Assembly: GCF_002127325.2 (NCBI RefSeq)
Contig: NC_035444.2
Location: 86,648,286-86,712,285 of the forward strand
Origin: Helianthus annuus
Taxonomy: Eukaryota > Streptophyta > Magnoliopsida > Asterales > Asteraceae
Length of the DNA: 64,000 bases
Reading direction: 5' to 3'
In this document: in pieces, positions 11,304 to 23,900 of the stretch
Numbering within the stretch: position 1 is the stretch's first letter
How the letters are laid out: each line of letters begins with the position of its first letter
Made by a program: the position numbers and the translations under genes
The notes under the pieces: generated by a model
The model's database searches: none
What the model was told of the DNA's origin: nothing
The model's input: the letters and a program-made list of their open reading frames with translations, nothing else

Positions 11304-12825
11304 GAGTTAATTACACCGTTAGTCTATGTGGTTTATGGAAAGTAACAATCTCATGTACTAATAGTTCAGAGTAAAAATCTAAGGTTCTAACTTTTGATTT
11401 TGTAATATCCTAGGGCCTTAAGGCTAACGACCGTTAAAAACTAACTGAGAACTTAGTACCCAACCTAGAACTATGGAGAAACCACAGAGACTAACCACAA
11501 AATTAACTATTGTAATATATAAAACACAATTTTTCTTTTTTTTTCATTATTTTATTAACCTTTTTAATTATGTATGTAAATCATTTTTTAAATAATTATA
11601 TGTAATTGACGTATTAAAGCTAATTTGAAGCCACTTCAGTAATTAGCTTACAAGTAAATTAACGAGAATATTTCACAAAATGATAACCAAGTTTTAAGAG
11701 TGTTTTAATTAGGCCACTCTAATTAACTTATTAAAGTTTAATTTATTTGCTAATACTATATAAGTAACCTGAATGGGAGGTAAACTATCTTAGGTGACAT
11801 TTATTTTTATTAAATATGTGTACATAATTTATTTAATAAAAGAGAAAATAAAGTTAAACAAATAAAAAATAGATACACATTGTGATCATTCAATACTGTC
11901 GAACCGCCACCTAACCGTTGAACCACCACCGTGCCATCGAACCATCGCACCACCCAATCGTCACCCAACATAGAATCCAACTGTCGCACTACCGTATTGT
12001 TGCACCACCTAACATCGTCGCATCATCATGCCGTACCACCACTGAACCGTGGAACCACCATCGACACCGTGTCTTGTAACCACCATTGGCATCGTGCCGT
12101 GGAACCTCCAGTCATTTTTTGGTGACCACCATGCACATGAGAATTTAGTTTTCGATGGATATAAAGTGATCAATGGATGAGAATAAAGATATGCTAAACT
12201 TCATAGAAATTTAGTTCAAACTAAATTGTGATGAGTGGATGGGTATATGTTGGATATAAAGTTCATATTTGCTTTATTGTTTGATGACCACCTTCAAACT
12301 AAACTTCATATTGATCAACCATGTGTAGCTTTTTTAATGAAGTTGAATTCAGTTCTAGATGGATATAAACTTTAATTTTTTTTACTAAAATTGAATTATG
12401 TGAGAAAAGGCTTAGAATTAAACGTGATTTATTCCATGGTTTCGAGAATTTTTTTTATAACTCATATTGACCATTTTGAATTTTAGAAATTAGCGTGCTT
12501 TGGTTTGTCCTCTTTTTTTATATTTTTTAGTTAAATATAAAAAACTTAGTTAAAGAAAATGAGAAAAAAAGATTCTATTTTAAATACTATCAGATTTAGT
12601 TACGTGGTTAGTCACTGTGATTTCTCCAAAGTAAAAAGGTTGGTTACTAAGTTCTTAATTGACAAAAATACCCTAAGTTTTTAGTTAGTATTTAACACTT
12701 GTTAGCTTTAAGGCCCTAAGATGTTATAAAATCAAAAGTTAAAACCTTAGATTGTTACTTTAAACTATTAGTACATAAGGTTGTTACTTTCCATAAACCA
12801 CGGGGACTAACGGTATAATTAACTC
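11304..12825. mobile_element. Non-autonomous MULE with ~200-bp terminal inverted repeats
   Basis: The left end starts GAGTTAATTACACCGTTAG. The right end, reverse-complemented, starts GAGTTAATTATACCGTTAG. The two arms continue to match for about 200 bases (to roughly 11500 and 12600) with scattered differences. The flanks are T-rich and compatible with a 9-bp duplication (ttttttttt versus tattttttt), which fits Mutator-like elements but is weak because of low complexity. There is no transposase. The core at about 11890-12130 is rich in ACCACC/ATCG-type degenerate repeats. Confidence 0.65.
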
Positions 12826-12834
12826 TATTTTTTT

Positions 12835-13614
12835 CAGTCAACATATTATCAGGTTTCTATTTTTTTTCAACAGCTAACAACTTATTGTACTCTTTCTTGT
12901 TTTACCTTTTTTCTAACTTACTATAATTTTGTTATTTATTTTTATTTTTATAATGTTTTTCCTTTTATTCCCTTTTATACAATTATGTAAAATAAATTAT
13001 TTTAAATTTTTAAATATTTTAATTTTTAAAACTATACATTGTAATGGAACTAAAATATTCATATGAATACATAAACGAACGAATATAAATAAGGGTAAAT
13101 GAACCAACTTATTAGAATTCAAATTAACGAGCGTAAGCGGACGTTTATGAACATAAATAAACCAACGAGACATGTATTCATATTAGTTCATTAACTAAAT
13201 GAGAAAAATGTTGTTTGTGGCTATTAAAAAAATAAGTTAATAATAAGTTAATAATTTCAGAAATAAAATAAGCTTCAAGTTGATTTATTACGTGAGTGAA
13301 ATATCATCAACCAACATATCCATGAAACCGAGTAAACATTTTACACGAGTTTTTTTTTCTCAAACTAGTGTTGGTGGAAACACTATTTACCAAAAAGTGT
13401 TCCTTGGAAATATTTACCAAAATGGTGTTTATTGTTTATTTTGTATTTATCTTTTCTTTTTTTACCAACATATTAAAAATTTTTTATATTTCCATTAAAT
13501 TATCCAAGTATATATTTTTTATTCTTTAATGATTTTTATTTTTTATATTTCCATTAAATTATCCAAGTATATAAATCGTGTTCGACAATCTGAGGTCCTT
13601 TTAACATGGTTTAA
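12835..13614. other. AT-rich noncoding stretch
   Basis: No gene. The phrase 'tttttatatttccattaaattatccaagtatata' type sequence occurs twice in tandem (about 13480-13515 and 13537-13572). The phrase 'aaatatttaccaaaatgg' near 13408 has relatives at 11140 and, inverted, at 15090. Confidence 0.4.
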
Positions 13615-14955
13615 TCTTCCTATACTAATAAACAAAAATCTTTTTGTACACGTGTCACTCTCTGGTGCCTCCTCCCTTTTAATAATAATATTACATATTA
13701 ATTTTTATACACAAAATATAATATAATATTAATTAATATAGTTAGAGATAAACGTATAAATTCAAATTTAATTAATAATTATCTATAACAAATATAAATG
13801 TATCAAATAATATAATAAGTACAATATTATTTAATATAGTTAGAGATCAAACGTATAATTTCAAATTTAATTAATAGTAAATTACTTTTTGAGTCCCTAT
13901 GTTTTAGTGGTTTTAACCACTTGAATCTAAAATCAAAAAGTTTAACGCCCTGAGTCTCTAACCGCTCATTCACACCCCATGTAAAAAATTCAAAAAACTT
14001 TTTGTAAGACCGAGTTCTCTAAGTTCTCACAACTTGTAGAAATGTAATAAATTATCAAATCACATGTACAAGTACTTATAGTATATAACTTAGAAGACTA
14101 AAATTACAAGCGGGTTAACTAAATAAAGTACCAAATTATCTTTAAAGCGAACACTAAATGGTTTTTAAAAGACATATTTTTTTTATTATTAAGTATATAA
14201 CAATATATTTACTTAAACCGTGTAATACACGTGTTCAATATTTTATTCCAATTTTAAATTTATGCTAATATCAATATGTTTTCATCTTAAAAAATGGTCC
14301 AACTTCCTAATAACATTGAGTTTTAAATATTAAACTTAGTTTCAATCATATTACGTAACTAAAAACATTATCATCATGCTAAATAAAGACATTATATAAT
14401 ATTATAAAAATTTTAATTTGAATATTTAAATGTCGACTACTAATTAAAAAGTTATTGTAGACGCTCAAATTTATAGTTTAAAAAACTTTAGTCCTATTTT
14501 TTTAAACGTGTACTTTATTTTTAGTATGATTTTTTAAATGTAATATTTTCTATACAATGATGATATTCATATATTGTCTCATGATCCATATATCTAAAAA
14601 TAGTATTTATATCAAAGAATTTTTTATATCAGTAATATACATAGTAGAATTTAATTACAATTCATTTACCATAACCTAATAACTTATAATTATTTTTAAA
14701 AATACTTACAATTTTATGATTATTTTTTTTATTTTTTAGTGTTACTTCTTTTTAAGACATAAAATAAAATGGATTGTAGTATCTCGAAAGAGAAGTGAAA
14801 ACTTAGAAAATTATTTTGAATAGCGAAAATATAACTGTTCTTTTGTTTAACTATTTTATCTAAATAAGTCATTTCATTAATAAAGATTATATACAAGTTT
14901 ATAATTTACATTTTTTTGTCATTTAACCCGTGTAATACACGGGGTTGTAAGCTAG
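13615..14955 (+). mobile_element. Non-autonomous Helitron
   Basis: The left end is A followed by TCTTCCTATACTAATAAA, then a cacgtgtcac phrase, as in other plant Helitron starts. The right end carries the hairpin CCCGTGT-AAT-ACACGGG (14927-14943), a short spacer and CTAG, followed by host T at 14956. Insertion is therefore between A and T without a target duplication, as Helitrons do. It is 1341 bp with no coding capacity. The same 3' hairpin is used by the copies at 29032 and 33141. Confidence 0.7.
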
Positions 14956-14956
14956 T

Positions 14957-15569
14957 TATAAAATAAATAATAATACGTTAGTATAATAAGCTGATTGAAG
15001 AAAAACAAATATAAAAGGGATAATAGGCTAATTGAATAAAAAAGGGAAGAATTATAATAGATTAGATTGAAAATACACCTATTTTGGTAAATATTTTTCA
15101 AATCACCTATTTTATTAAATATTTTTTCTACCAACACCAATTTAAAAAAAAAAAAAAAAAAACTCCTTTGTTATCCATCTCATCACCTAATTTTTCAGTT
15201 TATTTAAACTATATTTATTTTGTATGATCTATTTTTATTTTATTTATATAATAATTATATTTATATTTGTTATTAAATAAATATAAAAAATAAAACTCGT
15301 TGCAATATAATTGATTATTTACTTTTTTAGTTTAATCCGTTATCTAGTATTTTATTTAATTATAAATTCAAATAAAATAGTTAAAAAGAATATATAATTC
15401 ATACAATGGCTTTTTTTCAAATGGTAACTTTCGCAATGGCTAGTTTTTTTTTTTTTTTTTTTTAATGACTATTTTTGCAACGAGTAGTTTTACTAGTTAT
15501 AAATTCAATTTGTATTTCAAGAAACATATGCATTTCTAAACTTATAATTCACTACAAAGGTTCATAAAA
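14957..15569. other. AT-rich noncoding stretch
   Basis: No gene supported. It contains long A and T runs (about 15144-15162 and 15446-15463) and the inverted relative of the 'tatttaccaaaat' phrase seen at 13408. Confidence 0.4.
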
Positions 15570-15779
15570 ATGTTAAGAAACATGTGGACTCAAGAAGAAG
15601 ATATGGCTCTTGTCAACTCTAAGATTGACTTATGCGACAACAGACAAGTAGTCGAGTCAATTAGAGAACCCTTATTAGAGGAGTCTGTCAAGGATTCATA
15701 TTCTTTTCGGGGAGATTCGAACATTTCATGCATGCTTAACCATGTGATGACTCAAGGTGAGGGCATAACGGATGCATAA
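15570..15779 (+). pseudogene. Small ORF with WTQEED start, possible Myb-like relic
   Basis: Sixty-nine codons begin MLRNMWTQEEDMALVNSK. The W-x-x-E-E-D-x-x-L pattern is like the first helix of the Myb/trihelix-type domains in host factors and Harbinger-associated proteins, but the remaining helices are not seen. No intron or promoter can be assigned. It is most likely a fragment. The 200 bases after it hold nothing recognisable. Confidence 0.2.
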
Positions 15780-15977
15780 GCGATTGCTCGGACCTGTTGG
15801 AAATTCGAAAAACATGCAGAATAAAAGATTTTTGCACATGGAAGCCTGACATATAATAAGAAACCATCCTTGTATGCAACCTACTCCTCCGGAATAACTA
15901 TTTTTAATTATTCAAATATCTAGCAAAGGGGCCTACCATCTCCAAAAAATACTGATTCGCTGGACCAGACTACACCT

Positions 15978-17482
15978 TGTAACGTCTCGCTTTTTGTAAC
16001 TTTCCTCATTTAGTAAGTTTAATATACTTTCCATTTATGGAACCTTGTAATCGTATTTCATTTCAAACGTTGTAATCCGAGACTTGAATCATAATAAAAT
16101 TTTCACCTTTTATATACTTGTGTTAATCATTATTCATAAATACTTGTCGTTATTCGTATTACATACGTACTTGATACCTTTTACATGCAAATTCATGTGT
16201 ATTCATACTTACTATACATACAAGATACATTTATACATTTCTTTATTTATGCACAACACTATTACATTGCACATAACCCGTCAAAATCTAGCAAAATTGG
16301 ACATTGGGCTTTTGGGCCTGGCAATTTCATGCAGATGGGCCTGGCCCATTCGTACGGATGCGCATCTGCCCCAAACTGCCACTTTCAGCCTATAAATACA
16401 AGACCATTTCCTTCATTTCCATCCTTCAACTTCCGAATTCTCTCTCAAACAAACTTCAGGCAATTCATCTAGAACTCATCTCAGTCACTTCTAAGTGAGT
16501 ATCTAGCTCGAAAACATCTGATCTTCATCTTTTCTTCTACTTTTCTTTTTGTTTTTATCAAACTTTTTACATAGATTCTTCACAACTCCCGTTTGGTTTA
16601 TCAGATCTGCCATGGCAGTTGATGTAAACACTCAACTCAGTTGAGGAACAAGATGGAAGTGAAGTTAATCTCTCAAAAACCTTTTCACAAACTTTCTGAC
16701 TTCGAACTCAGCTGGATATGAGGTTTAATAAGCTCACAAGCTAAGTTAATAGCTGTGGATTCAGGATTGAGCCAATTCCAGTTGAGTAGGTGATTAGTTC
16801 AAACAAAACCGAACTGATTTACCTAAGAAACAGTCACAATCGTTCGAATAGCAGGCCCACTCGTCCGAGAGGGACATCCCTCTCGTACGAAAGGGAACTC
16901 CCAGTTCGTACGAATGCAACTGTTACTTCAAGTTACCCTTAACATGTATAGCTATATAGGAGTGACGCACCGCCCGTGAACGTAAGGTCATGTTAAGTCT
17001 TTTAGTTGCGTTAAACCTTGGGTTGACTTGTTTGTTCACATGCCATTTTAATGTTAATCGTGAATAGCTAGCTTGCAATGTGGATCCGTTTAAAACGTTT
17101 ATTACTATGCTATGTATCAAAACTTGTATAATCGCCAATACGTTCTATTGAACCATGTATTTTTAACATATTGCAAGATGATGATTAATTAAAATTGGGT
17201 GTAGCGACAAGGCCTTAGATACACATCTAGAAATCATAGATTTTAATTTTTATATCAAATTTTGAACTACGTTATGTTGTAATTTGCTTTGTTGTATTTG
17301 AAACATGTTGTATTTGAAACATGTTGTATTTGATTTCCTTGTATTGTAATTCGACAATTGTTATGGAATGCAATGAAATGAAATCGGTTTATTTAAATTC
17401 TATTGTCACTTTTAGTGTTATGTGTAATGAGCAATCTATTTCGTCTCACACTGATATTTCCGTCATCAGTTGGGGTGTGACA
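15978..17482 (+). mobile_element. Gypsy-type solo LTR (1505 bp)
   Basis: The block starts TGTAACGTCTCGC and ends GGGGTGTGACA, a TG..CA pair. It is flanked on both sides by the same five bases, CACCT (15973-15977 and 17483-17487). A promoter-like TATA (cctataaatacaag, about 16390) lies inside, followed by a likely leader. There is no primer-binding site, coding region or second LTR, so this is a solo LTR left by recombination. Short open frames inside it are not genes. Confidence 0.8.
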
Positions 17483-17487
17483 CACCT

Positions 17488-17982
17488 TCACCGGACTTTC
17501 CATCTCAATAGCCCTCATCCGAAATCATGGTGATTTGAAAACCCGACGTGTTTAGCAGATCTCTTGTTGGAGATGCTCTTAACAAAATATTCTAAGATCC
17601 CTCCAAATCTTTGTTAGCTCACAGTAGTTTTTTTTTTTTTTTCTTTTTCATGTATGGTTGCATCTTTATGTTAAATCATCGGTTGCATCTTTAAGTTAGA
17701 TTATGGCTATGTAAAATATACATAAAAAATTTGGCTTTCAAAAATTACGTGATTGAAAAAAAAAATCTGGATATTCAAGAATCTCAAACACATCATGAAC
17801 ACCAACTATTTTGCATTTATTTAAGCTTGCATACAAATTATATATATGGACAAAAGATTAAATACAGATATTTTTAACATACAAAATGTATCAACTGAAT
17901 GTTTTTCTGAAAAAACACCGTGATATTTTTGTAATTATTTTACTCGTATAGTAATTATCAAAATTACTCTGCGAATGATCTT
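17488..17982. other. Noncoding flank with left arm of an inverted repeat
   Basis: No gene. The last ~120 bases (from about 17860) contain 'gtaattattttactcgta', which recurs inverted at about 25715-25735 on the other side of the Copia insertion. The Copia target duplication ATCTT is at 17978-17982. Confidence 0.45.
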
Positions 17983-18130
17983 TGATAGAATGAAAACCTT
18001 GTTGCCCCTTTCTCAATCATGATACACGTATATAAAGATGTACATGGAATCTCCTATATGAGAGGAGATATTTACAGAATAATTGTAACAAATATGTATG
18101 ATCTTGTTTCCTATAATACATTGTCTATTA
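17983..18130 (-). repeat. Copia 3' LTR
   Basis: Near-identical to 25312-25459 (three differences seen). It starts on the minus strand with TAATAGACAATG and ends CTATCA. The polyprotein stop codon TAA is formed by its first bases. Confidence 0.9.
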
Positions 18131-18336
18131 GACCCCCGCAGTCGAAGCTAGAGGAGGGCGAATGCTGAGACTAGAGCGGAAATCATCAAATAAAACCTTA
18201 GGCAGCCCTTTCGTAAAGATGTCAGCCACTTGAAACCGCGTAGGAATGTGAAGAACCCGAACAGTGTCTCGCTGAACTAGATCGCGAACAAAGTGAATGT
18301 CCAACTCGATGTGTTTTGTTCGTTGATGTTGAACGG

Positions 18337-20934
18337 TGTGACAACCCGAACTTTTAAGGTTAGTGTCGTTTCATTGCCCGTGATCTTAACTTCTCATTAT
18401 TGCTCTCCAACGCTTCATCCTACGTTAAATTTGCTAAACGTTATTTGATAAACGTTTCACCCTATGTTAAACTTATTAAACGTAAATGTAATTGGTTATG
18501 ATCATTGTGTGTGTTTGGGCATGGGCCGCACATATCCTTGGGTCGTAAGCACTTTTAAAACCATCTCGGCCCACACTGTCAGGCCCGAACCATTTGAACC
18601 CAATTCTTAACCCAACATCTTTATGGACTTTGCACATTTATAGAACTAGATTACTGAATTATTGGTTAAGGGGGGGGGGGGTGGTTATAGTCCAACATTA
18701 AGGGTATTAGATCTTGGCCCACATACACATAATAAGCCAGCCCACAGTCCACACGCATATATGTTTGTGCATGGGATGTTGCACTCATAATTCCTAAACG
18801 TATACACACACACCCAAACCCTAATAGCTTCGGACTTGTGGCAGCCCCTTCTCTCCCATACATCTTTTCTGATCTTCGGTTAGTTTACTTTCCTCTCCCT
18901 TGAACTTGACGGCTGTTTCTAGTGTTGAAGATCGTTGTGATTGTTATCTCCGTTTTTTTTCGGTTAATACGTGAATACATACTGATTGTGCTACTGTTTA
19001 ATATTTGATATGAATACATGATTATCAGTGATATATTTGGCATGAATACATGATTATCAGTGATATATTTGACATGAAAACATGATTATCAGTGATATAT
19101 TTGATGAGTGTTAGACGATTCATAATTAGATTGTTATGAGGGTTTTAGATGTCGAGAGGTAATCGTTGAATGGAATGATACTTGTAATCGTTAAGACTGT
19201 TAATATGTTATGGATGAGGAATCGGGTTGTGAACGGTATGTGTTCATGATTACATGATGATTGCAAATGATTGTATTGCCAAGAAAGTAACAGTCGCAGT
19301 TAGGGTATTCTGCACGATTAGCAGCCAACAGGCCAATGATGAAAGTCATGGGTTTCGTCGGCTTGTCTCTCGTCGGCCATCATGTCATCCTACTGACTTA
19401 CTTAAACACATGTAGTCATAAATAAAGAAATATGGGCCACTGTTATATAAATTAGATTAACCACTTATGATTGGACCACTATCTTAGAAAGGCTACACCT
19501 TTATTTAACATTATGGCCGACACCCCCTTTAATGAACTGATGATGCTTGATGTTAATTGGACCTCAAGGCTGAATGTGAATTAGCAATATATGGCCGACA
19601 ATGCAAACTAGAATTCTGATGACATTGAATAGTGTAATCACATGGGAACTGTTAGGAATATGATATACATTTTAGCACCTGCACTCCGATTTCTTTCATT
19701 ATTTGGGACTTTGTATATGGAGGAATATGATATACATTTTATGTCTTCACATAAGTGGGTAGTATTCGATATGCATAGTTGAAATTTAACATTCATGTAT
19801 GTATGAATTCTAATTAGTGGGCTGATGTAAAATCAATAGTAATAATGTAATACAAATGACTTTATAAATTATAAAAGATCATAAACAATAACGGGTTGTA
19901 TATATATATATATATATATATTTGTTGACAGTGGGCCTCATTCGATGTGTGACCGCTATTTTGTTTCAAGTTATTATTACGTAAATGCATTCGTGCTAAC
20001 ATCCAGCTGTGTGTTGTTATATATTAACTTGTTAACTTGATTCCGTAAAACCAGGTTGTTTGGACATTAGGGTATTGCATGATCCCACATACATACTTAC
20101 GTTTAACGTACATTAGGTCGCGTGTAACGGGCCTAACCATTAACTAACATTAGAAGTATATTATCATACCGAGCAAACAAAGGTGAGTTCATCTCTTGAG
20201 CATGCGTCCCGGTGGTTGGGACAGTCAGTGGGTATTCCTGGGAGGGATAAGTCTTTTGGGTAAAAACGGGAATGTTGGATAATATACTCTTCCTATCACC
20301 TTTAAAGTCCCTCCGTGTTGTTTGGTTACCGGGAAGGTAACATGGTATTAGTTAGTAGCGCTACTTAGGTTTGGCAACCTCACCCCGTTCCTGGGAGGAC
20401 GGGTGTTGAACTAATGACCTAGTCATGACCAATGCTTTGATAGGAGCATTGGAGAAAGGGCAAAATAATCAGAAGCCGTCTTGTATTGGGGTATTATCAA
20501 CATTGTTATCAACATTACTTTCGGATTTAACTTCAATGGATTAACTACATACTTGGTAACCAACGTTTTTCGTAAACTATGAACTCACCAGCGTTGTCTG
20601 ATACACTTGTTGCATGCTCGCAGGTCGTTAGATTATATGGACTTGGAACTTGCTGTCTGAAGTAGCTAGAGTGGTCATGGGTCGTGCTGATTGGATACGA
20701 ATGATGGGTTTATTGATTACATACAATTGATTTGAAACAGTTAAACTATGATTTCTTTTATTTGCTTCCGCTGAACATGTTGGTTTTCATTTAAACTTAT
20801 TGACGGTAGTTTTCATTAATAATTGATGATTTTATTTAACAACTTGTGATTGGTTCAATATGATTGGTGGCTCGTTATTGGTTTGTCACACGCCTAGTAG
20901 GGTTTCCCATGGGTGGTATTTTGGGGGTGTGACA
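18337..20934 (+). mobile_element. Gypsy-type solo LTR (2598 bp) inside Copia RNase H
   Basis: The insert starts TGTGACAACCCGAAC and ends GGGGGTGTGACA. It is flanked by AACGG on both sides (18332-18336 and 20935-20939). Removing it with one AACGG copy rejoins the Copia reading frame exactly. There is no internal retroelement domain, so it is a solo LTR. Its length and TGTGACA-type ends suggest a chromovirus such as Tekay, which is an inference. A run of about 12 G residues lies at 18670-18681 and a (TA)n run at about 19898-19921. Confidence 0.85.
18995..19110 (+). repeat. Three-copy minisatellite
   Basis: Units of about 37 bases built on 'atacatgattatcagtgata' recur at about 19011, 19046 and 19078, with small differences. 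They lie within the solo LTR. Confidence 0.8.
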
Positions 20935-23900
20935 AACGGGGTTCCCGGATAGGTAAATGGCACTGATATTATCACAGTAGACAAGACTGGCTGTGGTGAC
21001 GGGTCGATGTAATTCTAACAGAAGATTACGAAGCCAACAAATTTCGGCAACCACATTTGCAACACCCCTGTATTCTGCTTCGGCACTGGATCGAGAAATG
21101 ACAGCTTGACGTTTAGATGACCAAGAAATAATGTTCGGTCCTAAATAGACACAGTAACCAGAGGTGGAACGTCGCGTATCCGGACAACCCGCGTAGTCGG
21201 CATCTGTATAAGCACGTAATGAAAGATCCGTAGAAATACCAATTGTGAGACCATGAGACGAGGTGCCTTGAAGATATCGAATAATGCGTTTGAGGGCATT
21301 CCAATGGTCGACTTTGGGTGCATGCATATACATACATACTTGCTGCACAGCGTAACAGATATCGGGCCGCGTGAAAGTTAAGTATTGAAGGGCCCCCGCC
21401 AGACTACGATATAACGTTGGATCGTCAAAATCAGCACCCGAGTTGGAGCCAAGTTTAGGCTTAGTATCGACTGGTGTTGCCGCGGATTTGCATGTAGACA
21501 TGCCGGCCCGATCAATAATTTCTTTCGCGTAAACCTGCTGAGAAAGAAACATGGTGTCACCTTGCCGTTGAACATGAATACCCAAGAAATGACTAAGAGG
21601 CCCGAGATCCTTCATAGCAAATTCAGCCGAGAGACGAGACATAAGATGCACGCGAAGAGAGTCTGTCGATGTCGTGAGAATGATATCATTGACGTAGATA
21701 AGTAAGTAGGCTGTAGCACCGTTGTGACGGTAAGTAAAAAGCGAGTTATCGCATTTGCTTTGTTTGAAACCCAATAAAAAGACAAAGTCCGTAAAGCGTT
21801 GGTACCACGCACGCGGGGCCTGTTTCAAACCGTAGAGCGACTTCTTTAGTAAACACACATAATCCGGATATTGTTGATGTCGAAACCCCATAGGTTGATA
21901 CATATAGACTGTTTCGTTAAGATTACCGTGTAGAAACGCATTTGTGACATCCAGTTAATGAATCGGCCACGAGTGAGACAAGGCAAGTGATAAGACTGTG
22001 CGTATGGTAGTAGGCTTTACGACAGGACTGAACGTATCACCACAGTCCACCCCTATTTGTTGATTGCTTCCATCACAAACAAGGCGTGCCTTGTAACGTT
22101 CCAATGTACCATCCGACCGAAACTTGTGGCGAAAGAGCCACATACTACGTAGGACATTCATATGGGGTTGTCGCGGGACCAAAACCCACGTCTTATTTTT
22201 AATAAGAGCATCAAATTCGGTGGTCATGGCTTTATGCCATTCCGTGTTGGACAAGGCGTCTTTCGGGTTTTTGGGGATAGGAATGATAGGTGAGGAGTGA
22301 AGATTTAGGATGTGTTTTGGTTTAACTATGCCATCCATAGATCGAGTACGGATGGTTCGGACTGGGGGTGGGGGAGGGGGTGGCGGAGGTGAGTGGGATG
22401 TAGAAGTGGAAGTGGTCGGTGATGTAGGAGTAGGGAACGAGTGAGTGGATGAGCTAGATAGGGGACTGTTAGAATGTATGTGTGGGCCGAGAGATGAGGG
22501 ACTGTTGGGATGTATGTGTGGGCCGAGAGATGAGGGAGTGGTATGTGGGCCGATATTAGGAGTAGATGATGGGGTGTGGAGTGGTAAGTGTGGGCCTGAT
22601 GAGGAGATAGTAGTTGGGCTGGAGGGATGTGATAAGGTGGGTGATGGGCCGAGAGGAGAGATTGGGTGAGAGTGGGTGGTGGTGTCAACCGGGGCAGGGG
22701 AATCGGGTGGGGGAGTAGACGGAATCGGATGGGATCCAATATGATGTAAGTGTAGAGGATGGGGTGTAGCAGTGAGAAAGTCATAAGTTTGTAAGGGGGG
22801 TGTTGGATTATTGGCAAACGGGAAGATGGTTTCGTCGAAAATAACGTGACGATTGATTATAATTTGATGTGTTTTAAGGTCGAGGCATTTGTACCCGCGA
22901 TGGTTGGTAGGATAGCCAAGAAAAACACAGGGCATAGACCGATATTGAAGTTTGTGAATATTTGTATGTGGAATGAGAGGGTAACATAGACAACCAAAAA
23001 CTCGTAGATGTGAGTACGACGGGATACGTTGGTATAGTTTTTGTGTTGGCGAAATATTGTGAATGAGTTTACTAGGTAAAATGTTTTGAAGGTAGGTGGC
23101 TACCTCCAGGGCATGGGGCCAATAGGTCTTTGGTAAAGAAGAATGGGCCAAAAGGGTGCGGATTATGTTGTTGGTAGACCGTAGTTTTCTTTCGGCTTTT
23201 CCGTTTTGAGATGAAGTGTAAGGACAAGAGAAGCGAAACTGCATGCCATTTGAGTTGCAAAATTGTTTGAACATGTGATTGTTATATTCCTTGCCGTTAT
23301 CACATTGAAACTGTTTGATCTTACGTTCAAATTGAGTTTGAATCATGTTAGAGAAGGTGGTGAATATAGAGAAAACTTGAGATTTGTGTGTAAGAGGGTA
23401 AGTCCATAAAAAATTGGAAAAATCATCAAGAAAAATAATGTAATAACGGTGACCCCCCGCACCAAGGATCGGGGAAGTCCAAAGATCGCTATGAATAATG
23501 TCAAATGGCATATTCGTATTATTTGCAGAATAAATAAAAGGTAGTTTGATATGTTTACCAAAAACACATGATTGACAAACATGATTATTCAATGTTCCAT
23601 AACTAATAAGACTAGAATGTTTAAGAGAATGCAATAAAGACGATCCCGGATGACTGAGACGTTGATGCCATGTGTCTTGGGAGAGAGCAGTGAGGGCGGT
23701 AGGAGAGGTGATCTTGGTGACTTGGGATGGGTCAAAAGTGTAGAGATCTCCTGAGCTATTGCATCGTAGGATAGGAGTCCGAGTCTTGAGATCCTTCACC
23801 AAAAAACCATACGGGTCAAATTCAATAGATAATTTATTATCGGTAGTAAAACGGCGAATAGAAAGTAAATTTTTGATTAGGGAAGGTGCGTAAAGGACTT

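Noticed and set aside
15570..15779. Intact Myb-like transcription factor gene
   Set aside because: Only a WxxEED phrase is present and the rest of the domain is missing, so it is kept only as a weak relic.
16084..16498. Overlapping plus-strand ORFs
   Set aside because: They lie inside the 1505-bp solo LTR and have no recognisable domain.
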